Assembly (NCBI GenBank): GCA_016710765.1
Contig: JADJUJ010000004.1
Location: forward strand, 186,001-250,000
DNA: 64,000 bases
DNA from: Lewinellaceae bacterium
Lineage (GTDB): Bacteria > Bacteroidota > Bacteroidia > Chitinophagales > Saprospiraceae
Direction of reading: 5' to 3'
Shown: positions 45,214 to 53,220 of the stretch, piece after piece
Position numbering within the stretch: position 1 is the first letter of the stretch
How the letters are laid out: the number at the start of each line of letters is the position of its first letter
Translations under genes and position numbers: made by a program
The notes under the pieces: model-generated
Databases searched by the model: none
Told to the model about the DNA's origin: nothing
Seen by the model: only the letters and a program-made list of their open reading frames with translations

Positions 45214-46598
45214 TTAATTTGGGGAGTTACCCGATTCAGCATAGCGTTTGGAATATTCCGGTATGTCTTCTGTTTCCTCCAGATCCTCTGGGCCATGTTT
45301 GATTTTCTTATTCAGCAAATAGAGAAACAAAACAAATAATAAGGCATACACCAGGGTAAACAATATAAGGGAAAACCACACTTGTCCTGCCGTTACAGAA
45401 CGGGAAAGGGCATCTGAAGTGCGCAGCATACCATATACTACCCAGGGTTGTCGCCCAACTTCTGAAGAGTACCAGCCCAGTTGATTGGCCATCTGAGGCA
45501 GCAATACAGCAACGGTAAAAATACGCATCAACCATCGCTGTTCGAACAGTTTTCCACGCCACCAAAAAAACAGCGCAAGCAGGGTCAGCCCGATCAGTGC
45601 CATGCCAATGGCAACCATCAGGTGATAGGTTTGAAAAACAAAATTTACTGTCTTGGGGCGGTCAGCCTTTGGAAAAGTATGCAAGCCCGGAATTGGTTTT
45701 TTGAAGTCATCATGGGTCAGGAACGACAGCATGCCTGGAATGGAAACGCCGTGCACCTGCTCCTTTTGCTGGTCCACATAACCAAACAAATAGAGGTCGC
45801 CAATGGCCAAACTATCGTAATGCCCCTCGAAAGCAGCCAGCTTGGTGGGCTGGTAGGCTGCAATCATTCGGGCGGAACTGTGTCCGCTGAACAATTGGGC
45901 TACTGCGGCCAAAGCAGCCACAACAAGGGCTACTTTGAATGCTTTTTTGAGGGCCCGACAAACCTGCCTTTCCACAAGTACCAGGCATGTACACTGAGCA
46001 CCAGAAAAGAACCCGCCAGGAAAGCGCCCAACAATACGTGCACCAGACGGTCCATGGAAGACGGGTTGAACACCATCGCCCAAAAATCGGTTACGACCGC
46101 CCTCGCCATCAGGCCATCGCCTTCGATGGTGTATCCTGCTGGCGTTTGCATCCAGGAATTGGCAACAACGATCCAAATGGCGGAAAACATGGAGCCCAGT
46201 GCCACCATGATGGTCGACAAAAAATGCACCCTGGGGCCAACGCGGTTCCATCCAAAAATGAGGATACCCAAAAAGCCCGACTCCAGTGCAAAGGCAAAAA
46301 TGCCTTCGGCGGCCAGCGCAGAACCAAAGATATCGCCCACATAGCGCGAGTAAGCTGCCCAATTGGTGCCGAACTCAAATTCCATTACAATGCCCGTAGC
46401 CACCCCAATTCCAAAAATCAGGGCAAAAATACGGATCCAAAATCGGGTAAGCTTTTCCCACTGTGGGTCGCCTGTGCGCAAAAAAGCACCTTCCATCAGC
46501 ACCAACACTACCCCCAAGCCGATGCTTAAGGGCGGGTACAGGTAATGAAAAGCAACGGTAAAGGCAAATTGTAAACGGGAGAGTATTTCAACTGACAT
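45214..46598 (-). CDS. cydA: Cytochrome bd ubiquinol oxidase subunit I, frame broken near 45955
   Basis: From the ATG at 46598 the N-terminal part holds LSRLQFAFTVAFHYLYPPLSIGLG (heme His) and ALESGFLGILIFGWNRVGP. The C-terminal part, in another frame, has GHSSARMIAAYQPTKLAAFEGHY and NQLGWYSSEVGRQPWVVYGMLRT, the quinol-loop and heme-595/d region. The frames join if the CCC at 45954-45956 has one more C (VGALKKAFKVAL), giving about 461 residues. The Q-loop is short. Because both halves are well conserved, this is more likely a sequence error than a pseudogene. Confidence 0.9.
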
Positions 46599-46770
46599 AG
46601 CAGGGAAGATTGCACTGGCAAGGTGACTGGAAGCAATATAGCATCTATCAGGCCGCAAAGTTCTGCCAAAGATCAACCCATGTCGCTGAATAAATCAATT
46701 ACTGAATGGTACTTTTTGCAAAAAGCGCCGTCTTTTGAATTATTCTAAACTACCCGTTAAAACACCAGCA

Positions 46771-47289
46771 TCAGGACGCCGGCATAACGGTGCCGCAATG
46801 CTGGCAGGTTCGGGCCTGTTCGTCGGACATAAATTCTCCGATGGCTTGTTTGATCTGCGTACCAATGTCTTTCAAAGGAAATCCAGCTGCATGCAGGGGC
46901 TCTCCGCAATTGTCGCAAAACCACATCAACTTGTCGATTTCGCCGTCGTGGCGTTTGCGTTCCAGTACAAGCCCTACGGTACCTGCGGGGCGTTGGGGAG
47001 AGTGCGGCACCCTGGCGGGCAGCAAAAACATTTCCCCTTCCCGGATATCGATGGTTTCGGGCTTACCATCCTCGTTTATTATTTTTACCTGAATATCGCC
47101 TTCCAGCTGGTAAAAGAGTTCTTCTCCTTCTTCCCAGTGGTAATCTTTTCTGCCATTAGGGCCGCCGACGATCATGACAATAAAATCGTCGTTGTCAACA
47201 TACACCTGTTTATTCCCAACCGGCGGTTGCAACAAGTGGCGGTTGTCATTGATCCAGCCTTGCAAATTGAATGGTTTGGAAATTGCCAT
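46771..47289 (-). CDS. nbaC: 3-hydroxyanthranilate 3,4-dioxygenase
   Basis: This 172-residue cupin has the Fe(II) ligands His51 and Glu57 (HWEEGEELFYQLEGD) and His96 (RVPHSPQRP), plus the C-terminal rubredoxin-like zinc/iron site from FCDNCGE and TCQHCGT. It opens 3-hydroxyanthranilate in the kynurenine route, feeding aminomuconate semialdehyde to the dehydrogenase type at 11445 or quinolinate to NAD. The length is normal. Confidence 0.95.
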   Translation of the reverse strand: MAISKPFNLQGWINDNRHLLQPPVGNKQVYVDNDDFIVMIVGGPNGRKDYHWEEGEELFYQLEGDIQVKIINEDGKPETIDIREGEMFLLPARVPHSPQRPAGTVGLVLERKRHDGEIDKLMWFCDNCGEPLHAAGFPLKDIGTQIKQAIGEFMSDEQARTCQHCGTVMPAS

Positions 47290-47301
47290 GGGGAGAAAAC
47301 T

Positions 47302-48354
47302 TTAAGGGTTAGCGTTATCGTCCTGCATTAGCCTTTGAAGGGCTTTTTCGAGGGACCTAATACGTTTTTGCAAATCGGGCAATTGTTTAAAAACCACATA
47401 CGACCGCACATAATCGTTGTAATCGATCGCAGGAGCGCCAAACAAGGCCTTACCAGGCTCTTTTACAGAGGAACCCAAGCCGCTTTGTGCCTGTGTTCGG
47501 GTACCATCGGCCAGGGTAAGGTGCCCTGCTATGCCGGTTTGCCCGCCGAGCTGACAATTGTCGCCAATCTTCGTACTTCCCGCTACACCAACCTGCGCTG
47601 CCATAACGGTATTGCGGCCGACTTCCACATTGTGGGCGATGTGCACAAGGTTATCAAGCTTCGCGCCCATTCTGATCAGCGTACTTCCCAATGCGGCTCT
47701 GTCGATGCAGCTGTTGGCGCCAACCTCTACATAATCCTCTAGCACAACGTTGCCCACTTGCGGAACCTTTTTCCAGGTACCGTCGGGCTGTGGCGCAAAG
47801 CCGAAACCATCCGAACCAATCACGGCATTTGAATGCACCACACAATGATTGCCTATTTGGCAGTCGTGCAAGATGCGGGCGCCGGGGAAAATCGTGCAAT
47901 GATCACCAATACGAACATTGGCTCCGATGAAAGCCTGCCCGTAAATTCGGCAATTGCTTCCGATAACAGCCCCTGCTTCCACAACGACAAAATCACCTAC
48001 ATCGGTTCCGGCAGCGATCTGCGCACCTTCATGAACAGCAGCATGGGCAGAGATTACACCCTCACCGCTGTGGACGTTTTGGAATTGCTGTAACAATATG
48101 GCCAGGCTGCTGCGGACATCCGGAACCCGAATAAGTGTGGGCTTTACCTTCGAAGTAGGTTTGAAACTTTCATGTACCAGCAAAATGGTCGCGCTGGTAG
48201 TATAGGCATGAGATTCGTACCGGGGGTTATCCAAAAATGCCAGATCGCCATCCCCGGCCTCTTCAATACGGGCAGGACGGCTAACACTTGCGTCGGGGTT
48301 ACCTTCCAGAGTGCCTTGTAGGAGCTGTGCTAATTGTGCGGCGGTTACCTTCAT
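47302..48354 (-). CDS. lpxD: UDP-3-O-(3-hydroxymyristoyl)glucosamine N-acyltransferase LpxD
   Basis: This 350-residue protein has an N-terminal uridine-binding domain and then a left-handed beta-helix of hexapeptide repeats (IAAGTDVGDFVVVEAGAVIGSN ...), with catalytic-type His in DNLVHIAHNVEVGRNT. The C-terminal helix is coiled-coil-like (QLPDLQKRIRSLEKALQRL). It acts in lipid A synthesis. It sits 12 bp upstream of the dioxygenase gene on the same strand. Confidence 0.95.
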   Translation of the reverse strand: MKVTAAQLAQLLQGTLEGNPDASVSRPARIEEAGDGDLAFLDNPRYESHAYTTSATILLVHESFKPTSKVKPTLIRVPDVRSSLAILLQQFQNVHSGEGVISAHAAVHEGAQIAAGTDVGDFVVVEAGAVIGSNCRIYGQAFIGANVRIGDHCTIFPGARILHDCQIGNHCVVHSNAVIGSDGFGFAPQPDGTWKKVPQVGNVVLEDYVEVGANSCIDRAALGSTLIRMGAKLDNLVHIAHNVEVGRNTVMAAQVGVAGSTKIGDNCQLGGQTGIAGHLTLADGTRTQAQSGLGSSVKEPGKALFGAPAIDYNDYVRSYVVFKQLPDLQKRIRSLEKALQRLMQDDNANP

Positions 48355-48444
48355 GCCGATGACAAACGATAATTCAGTAGATGATGTTCAGAAAGGGCAG
48401 TTTGGCAAAGGTAAGGAAAACTTAAGCGAAAGTTCGCCCCATTG

Positions 48445-49215
48445 CTACAGGTCAATCTGCATCAGCACCGGACAGTGGTCGGAATGGACCACATCGGTCA
48501 GCTGTCGCGCCGCTTTGATCTGACCGGCCAGGTTCTCGCTTACCGACTGATAATCAATGCGCCAGCCCTTGTTATTGCCCCTGGAACCGGCCCTGAAACT
48601 CCACCAGCTGTACTCCACCATGTCGGGGTTAACCTGGCGAAACGCGTCGGTAAATCCATGCTCCAGCCACTTCGACATCCAGGCGCGTTCTTCGGGTAAA
48701 AAGCCGCTGGATTTTTTATTTCCTTTCGGATCGTGAATATCAATTTCCTGATGGGCTATGTTGTAGTCGCCCACAACAATAAGTTTGGGTCGCTCTTTCC
48801 GAAGTTCTTGTACCCAATCGAGAAAATCGTCCAAAAAACCCATTTTAAACGATTGGCGCACATCACCCGTGGTGCCGGAAGGAAAATAGCAATTGAGTAC
48901 GGTCACATCCCCAAAATCGGTCCGCAGAATGCGGCCTTCGCGGTCGTATTTTTCCATCCCACAGCCCACAACAACCCGATCAGGTGCTTGCTTACTGAAG
49001 GTTGCTACCCCGCTATAGCCTTTTTTTTCCGCCGAATGCCAGTGCTGGGTATACCCGAGCGCTTCTATATCCAACCCGCCGACATCCGAAGGCTGGGCTT
49101 TGGTTTCCTGAAAACAAACGATGTCGAATTGTTCCTGTCGGAGCCAGTCGAGCAAGCCCTTTGAAATCGCAGAGCGAATACCGTTGAGGTTGTAGGAGAC
49201 AATAGAAGTAAGCAT
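48445..49215 (-). CDS. xth: Exodeoxyribonuclease III
   Basis: This 256-residue endonuclease/exonuclease/phosphatase-fold protein has NLNGIRSAISKG, CFQETKAQ (metal-binding Glu), GDYNIAHQEIDIHDP, YSWWSFRAGSR and the catalytic SDHCPV. It removes abasic-site ends in base excision repair. The length is normal. Confidence 0.95.
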   Translation of the reverse strand: MLTSIVSYNLNGIRSAISKGLLDWLRQEQFDIVCFQETKAQPSDVGGLDIEALGYTQHWHSAEKKGYSGVATFSKQAPDRVVVGCGMEKYDREGRILRTDFGDVTVLNCYFPSGTTGDVRQSFKMGFLDDFLDWVQELRKERPKLIVVGDYNIAHQEIDIHDPKGNKKSSGFLPEERAWMSKWLEHGFTDAFRQVNPDMVEYSWWSFRAGSRGNNKGWRIDYQSVSENLAGQIKAARQLTDVVHSDHCPVLMQIDL

Positions 49216-49273
49216 GAAAAACAGGGTTTTGAATAAAATACTTAATAAAGAAGGCTGCTTCGTTTAGATCGAT

Positions 49274-49942
49274 CTATAATACAATCCCAAGTGTCAGTGA
49301 AATACCCCGGGTTTGGAGCAGCGGCTTGTTATCATTGTTGTTGTTGGCATCGTTATCCAGCAAATTGTTGATACCATAATTAAACCGGCCTTCCAGAATA
49401 AGCTTACCCACCACCAAACCCAGCCCTCCGGAAGCGCCCCAGTCAATCCGCTTGCGATCGTCCTGATCGTCAAACGTATATTTTTCCACATAAGGGTCGC
49501 CGAAGGGCTCGCCTTTGCTGTCGTAAGAACTGGCTTTGTACTTGCCACTCAAGGCAAAGCCGGCCCATGGCCCGGCTGCCACGTAAAAGCCGGCGCCGCT
49601 ATCTTTGCCATTATTCCCAAAGCGGAGTTTGGCCAGCAATGGAATCTCTAGGTAATTAACAAGGTTAATTTGTTCCGTTCGTATGCTCAGTAAGGTAAAC
49701 GTGCTCTTTCCCCCTTTTTGTAGGTACAATAACTCGGGTTGCAGGGAAAAATGTTCGCTCATATCAAGATCCACCGTCAGGCCTGCAACTGCTCCAAAGA
49801 TGGCGTTTTCACCAAAAGTAGCAGCCTCATTTTCATCATGGTAGGCGCTGAGATTGATGCCTCCTTTCACGCCAATCTGGGCCTGAACAGCGTTCAACTG
49901 AATCAAGCCGACAATCAGACAAAATAACAGTCGTTTTTTCAT
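49274..49942 (-). CDS. Outer-membrane beta-barrel (PorT-like) protein
   Basis: From the ATG at 49942 the protein has 222 residues with signal peptide RLLFCLIVGLIQLNAVQAQ, then alternating beta-strands (IGVKGGINLSAYH, FSLQPELLYLQKGGKS, EIPLLAKLRFGN, LGLVVGKLILEGRF) as in Bacteroidota PorT/OmpW-like outer-membrane barrels. Function unknown. Confidence 0.88.
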   Translation of the reverse strand: MKKRLLFCLIVGLIQLNAVQAQIGVKGGINLSAYHDENEAATFGENAIFGAVAGLTVDLDMSEHFSLQPELLYLQKGGKSTFTLLSIRTEQINLVNYLEIPLLAKLRFGNNGKDSGAGFYVAAGPWAGFALSGKYKASSYDSKGEPFGDPYVEKYTFDDQDDRKRIDWGASGGLGLVVGKLILEGRFNYGINNLLDNDANNNNDNKPLLQTRGISLTLGIVL

Positions 49943-50117
49943 AGCAACAGACAATTTAATGCAGGGTGGTCATTGGCGTCGGACTGGACAAACGGAATGA
50001 CCAACCAATTTGTTTTGATAACCGGCTGTAATTTTAACAATTTACCGGCAAATCAACCGCTAATTCTCTCATTTTTCAGCTTAGATCTTGCTGTTATAAA
50101 AATAATTCGACAGTGAA

Positions 50118-50150
50118 TTTGCAAGTGTGGTAGCGCGTGGCTTACCTTTG
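50118..50150 (+). promoter_or_regulatory. trpGD promoter
   Basis: TTTG (50118-50121), a 21-bp spacer and TACCTTTG (50143-50150) form a good Bacteroidota promoter. Its last three bases begin the dyad at 50148-50177. Confidence 0.75.
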
Positions 50151-50177
50151 TATTATCGTACTGATACATTAATACAA
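50148..50177. promoter_or_regulatory. Candidate trp operator dyad (trpGD copy)
   Basis: The 30-bp dyad reads TTGTATTA-tc-GTA-ctga-TAC-at-TAATACAA, with 11 of 15 pairs matched. It overlaps the promoter -7 box and the expected transcription start. The same dyad, with one symmetric base-pair change, lies at 55934-55963 before trpB. Confidence 0.7.
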
Positions 50178-50182
50178 GCCAA

Positions 50183-51803
50183 ATGCACCGCAACATCCTC
50201 GTCATTGATAATTTTGACTCCTTTACCTACAACCTGGTGGATTTTTTCCGGCAACTGGGCTGCCAGGTACGGGTATTTAGAAATACCGTTGACCCCGAAC
50301 AGCTGGATAAAGAAAATTTCGATTTAATGGTGCTTTCTCCCGGGCCTTCCACGCCGAAAAACGCAGGCAACCTGATGCACATCATCGGCCGGTTCTACCA
50401 ATCCAAACCCATGCTCGGCGTTTGTTTGGGTCACCAGGCTTTGATCGAATTTTTTGGCGGCAGCATTGCCAACATTGCCCCGGTTCACGGCAAATCGGTA
50501 CCCATCAGCCACGACGCAAGGGGCATCTTTACGGGCATAGCACCCGATCCTTTGGTGGCACGCTACCACTCCTGGGCCGCAGATGTGGTACCACCCGAAC
50601 TGGAGGTCAGCGCCCGATCGGCAGACGGCGTGGTCATGGCCATCCGGCACAAAAAACTACCCATTGAAGGCATTCAGTTCCACCCCGAATCGGTACTGAG
50701 TATGCGCAATGGCGCAGGCATGCTCATGCTTAAAAATGCCGTGGAGGGCCGCCTTGCACCTGGAAACCGCATTTATCACCAGCTCTCGCACAAACTGCAA
50801 ACCAACGCTCCCCTGGATACATCGCTGTTGCGGGAATTTTTGCTGGCCACGGAGGAAGATCAACTTTCAACCGACCAAAAACAAATTCTGCTCGTATCCT
50901 TAAGCCACCGACTTCGAAAAGCCGCCGACCTTAAGTTATTTGTCGACGCGCTCATGGATATGTCCGCCAAGCCAGAGATTGTTCTCCAGGACGCTCCCAT
51001 CGACATTTGTGGCACCGGCGGCTCTGGCCTGCCCAGAATCAATACCTCCACACTGGTGGCCTTACTCCTTGCTGGTCCGGAGCTCAGCATTGCCAAACAC
51101 GGCAATCGGGCTGCTGCAGGTCGGTTTGGCAGTTTCAACCTGCTGGAAGCGCTGGGCATTCCTGCCGCTTTTGAGCCGGAAAAAGCACGGCAACAACTGG
51201 AAGAGCAACACCTTAGCTTTCTTTTTGCACCGGCCATTCATCCCGTTTTCCAACATTTTACCCCCCGTTCGCGCACAAATTGGCGTACCCACCGTATTCA
51301 ACGTGCTGGGGCCATTGGTCAACCCGCTGTTGCCGGCCCGACAGTTTATCGGCACGGCCTTTGCCGACCTGATGGACCTAATTTTCGAAACCGGCATTCA
51401 AATGGGCAAGCAGCGGCTCATTGTGGCGCGCGGTTGGGACGGACTTGATGAAATTTCTGCCAGCGCACCCACCCGAATTCTCGAATACCGCGACGGGAAA
51501 CGATCGGAGTATGAGATTTCCCCTGCTGATTTTGGCATTGAGCCAGTGCCCTTTAAAGACTTGAGTGCGCACAATCCAGCCGAAAGCATTGCCATTGCCG
51601 GAAAAATTACTGCCGGCATTCCCGACACCCCACATTACAAACTGGTGCTGGTCAACGCTGCTTTTATCTATGCAAAATTTGTGGCCGATATACCACTGCC
51701 CGATGCCTACCAACTGATGGAAAAGAAGATGCGCCAGGGATACATACAAAGCAAACTGGAAGCCTACAAGCATATGGGCAACCTGCAGGCAGTGGTGGTT
51801 TAA
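50183..51803 (+). CDS. trpGD: TrpGD fusion: anthranilate synthase glutaminase plus anthranilate phosphoribosyltransferase, frame broken in a C6 run
   Basis: Residues about 1-190 are the class I glutaminase: LVIDNFDSFTYNLVDFF, GVCLGHQ (catalytic Cys) and GIQFHPES (catalytic His). After a short linker, about 205-540 is TrpD: DICGTGGSGLPRINTST, KHGNRAAAGRFGSFNLLEALG and, in the other frame, RAQIGVPTVFNVLGPLVNP. The frame breaks at the C6 run 51261-51266; one C fewer restores HFTPVRAQIG and a 539-residue product. The TrpD loop AAGRFGSFN departs from the usual SSKSGSAD, so activity should be checked. TrpE is not in the window. Confidence 0.9.
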
Positions 51804-51828
51804 AAACGCATTGAGAACCAAAACAGAC

Positions 51829-53220
51829 ATGTCGGCGACCATACTGGATACCATCGTTGCGCAGAAAAAACTGGAAATTATTGCGCTGTACCAGCAACAT
51901 CAGATACAAGTGTTGCGGCGAACCGTTCAACCGACGGCCAAATCGCTTTATAGCGGCTTGGCTGATTACCGTGCGCGCAGCCAACCCTTTTTTATCTTTG
52001 AATTTAAACGCAAAAGCCCTTCCGAATCCTGGATCAACCGCGATATTGCCATCGCGCCGCAGCTTGAGCATTACCAAAAATTGGGAGCAGCCGCGGTGTC
52101 GGTCCTTACCGATGAAGCATTTTTTGGTGGCAGTTATGAAGACCTTCGGAAAGCCGGTGCCGTATTGGGCCCCACAGATACCTTACTGTTGCAAAAAGAT
52201 TTTGTACTCGACCCGATCCAGATTTTGCTGGCACGGCTGGCTGGCGCCGACATGATATTGCTCATCGCAGCCATATTGAGTCCGGAAAAGCTGGCCGAAC
52301 TCCAGGCGGAGGCGGAATCCCTGGGCATGGGCGTTTTGGTGGAAGTGCACGACCAGGAGGAGTTTGACCGCATCCGGCATTTACCCTTTCCCGTTTTAGG
52401 CATCAACAACCGCGACCTGAAAAACTTCCGGACTGCACTCAACCGGGTTAATGTCATCAGCGCCGAAGCAGGGGAGCGTTTCATCATCTCCGAATCGGGC
52501 ATCAAAGACGAGCGCGACCTGAAAGTAGCCAGAAAAGCAGATGGTTTTCTGATCGGAACCTCGCTCATGCGTGGCAAAACCTTGCAACCCACTTTCGACA
52601 GAACAGGATTGCTTTTCAAGGCCTGTGGTATCCGGGAGCCGGCGCATTTGGAACTGGAGGCCGACTACCTCGGCATCAATTTTTCTCCCCGCAGCAAGCG
52701 GAAACCCAGTGCTGAACTGTTAGAACATCTAACCACCAGCACCCCTGCAACCGATGAAATTTGGTCCAAACTGGTGCCTGTATTTTACCAAAACACGGAA
52801 AGAAAAATCCGTCAGATTTTAACCCGTTTTCCTTTTCAATTTGTGCAACTGTACGCCGGCGATGTTTCACCGGCGTTTGTGCGCACACTGAAACAAAAAG
52901 TACTGCTGGCCTGCCGTATCCAACAGTCCTCCGACCTCAATGTATTGAAAGATTACGCCTCCGACATCGATTTTTTCATCCTTGACGGCGCCACACCGGG
53001 AAGCGGTGCGCGCATCAGCACACCGATCCCCAGCAATTTTCCCTACCCCTTTCTGTTAGCGGGTGGCATCCAGGAAAGCAACCTTAAGTTGGCAGCCAAC
53101 CACAAAAATTGTATTGGCGTTGACGTTGCCTCTGGCATAGAAACGACGGGCCTGGTTGATGCCGAAAAAGTAGCGCGGCTGAGCGCGGCAGCCAAAGGCC
53201 TGGCGCTAAAGTCCGGCTAA
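51829..53220 (+). CDS. trpCF: TrpCF fusion: indole-3-glycerol phosphate synthase plus phosphoribosylanthranilate isomerase
   Basis: From the ATG at 51829 the protein has 463 residues. The TrpC half (about 1-255) has FIFEFKRKSPS (Lys), SVLTDEAFFGGSYEDL, LLQKDFVLDPIQ, GINNRDLKNF and ISESGIKDERDL. The TrpF half (about 258-463) has KACGIREPAHLE and a barrel ending LLAGGIQESNL and GVDVASGIE. The two enzymes catalyse consecutive steps after TrpD. It lies 26 bp after trpGD, in the same operon. The stop overlaps the stop of the opposed secreted gene. Confidence 0.95.
   Translation: MSATILDTIVAQKKLEIIALYQQHQIQVLRRTVQPTAKSLYSGLADYRARSQPFFIFEFKRKSPSESWINRDIAIAPQLEHYQKLGAAAVSVLTDEAFFGGSYEDLRKAGAVLGPTDTLLLQKDFVLDPIQILLARLAGADMILLIAAILSPEKLAELQAEAESLGMGVLVEVHDQEEFDRIRHLPFPVLGINNRDLKNFRTALNRVNVISAEAGERFIISESGIKDERDLKVARKADGFLIGTSLMRGKTLQPTFDRTGLLFKACGIREPAHLELEADYLGINFSPRSKRKPSAELLEHLTTSTPATDEIWSKLVPVFYQNTERKIRQILTRFPFQFVQLYAGDVSPAFVRTLKQKVLLACRIQQSSDLNVLKDYASDIDFFILDGATPGSGARISTPIPSNFPYPFLLAGGIQESNLKLAANHKNCIGVDVASGIETTGLVDAEKVARLSAAAKGLALKSG

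Noticed and set aside
45481..46344. 287-residue plus-strand frame across cydA
   Set aside because: CydA motifs on the minus strand explain the sequence; the frame is open only because of composition.
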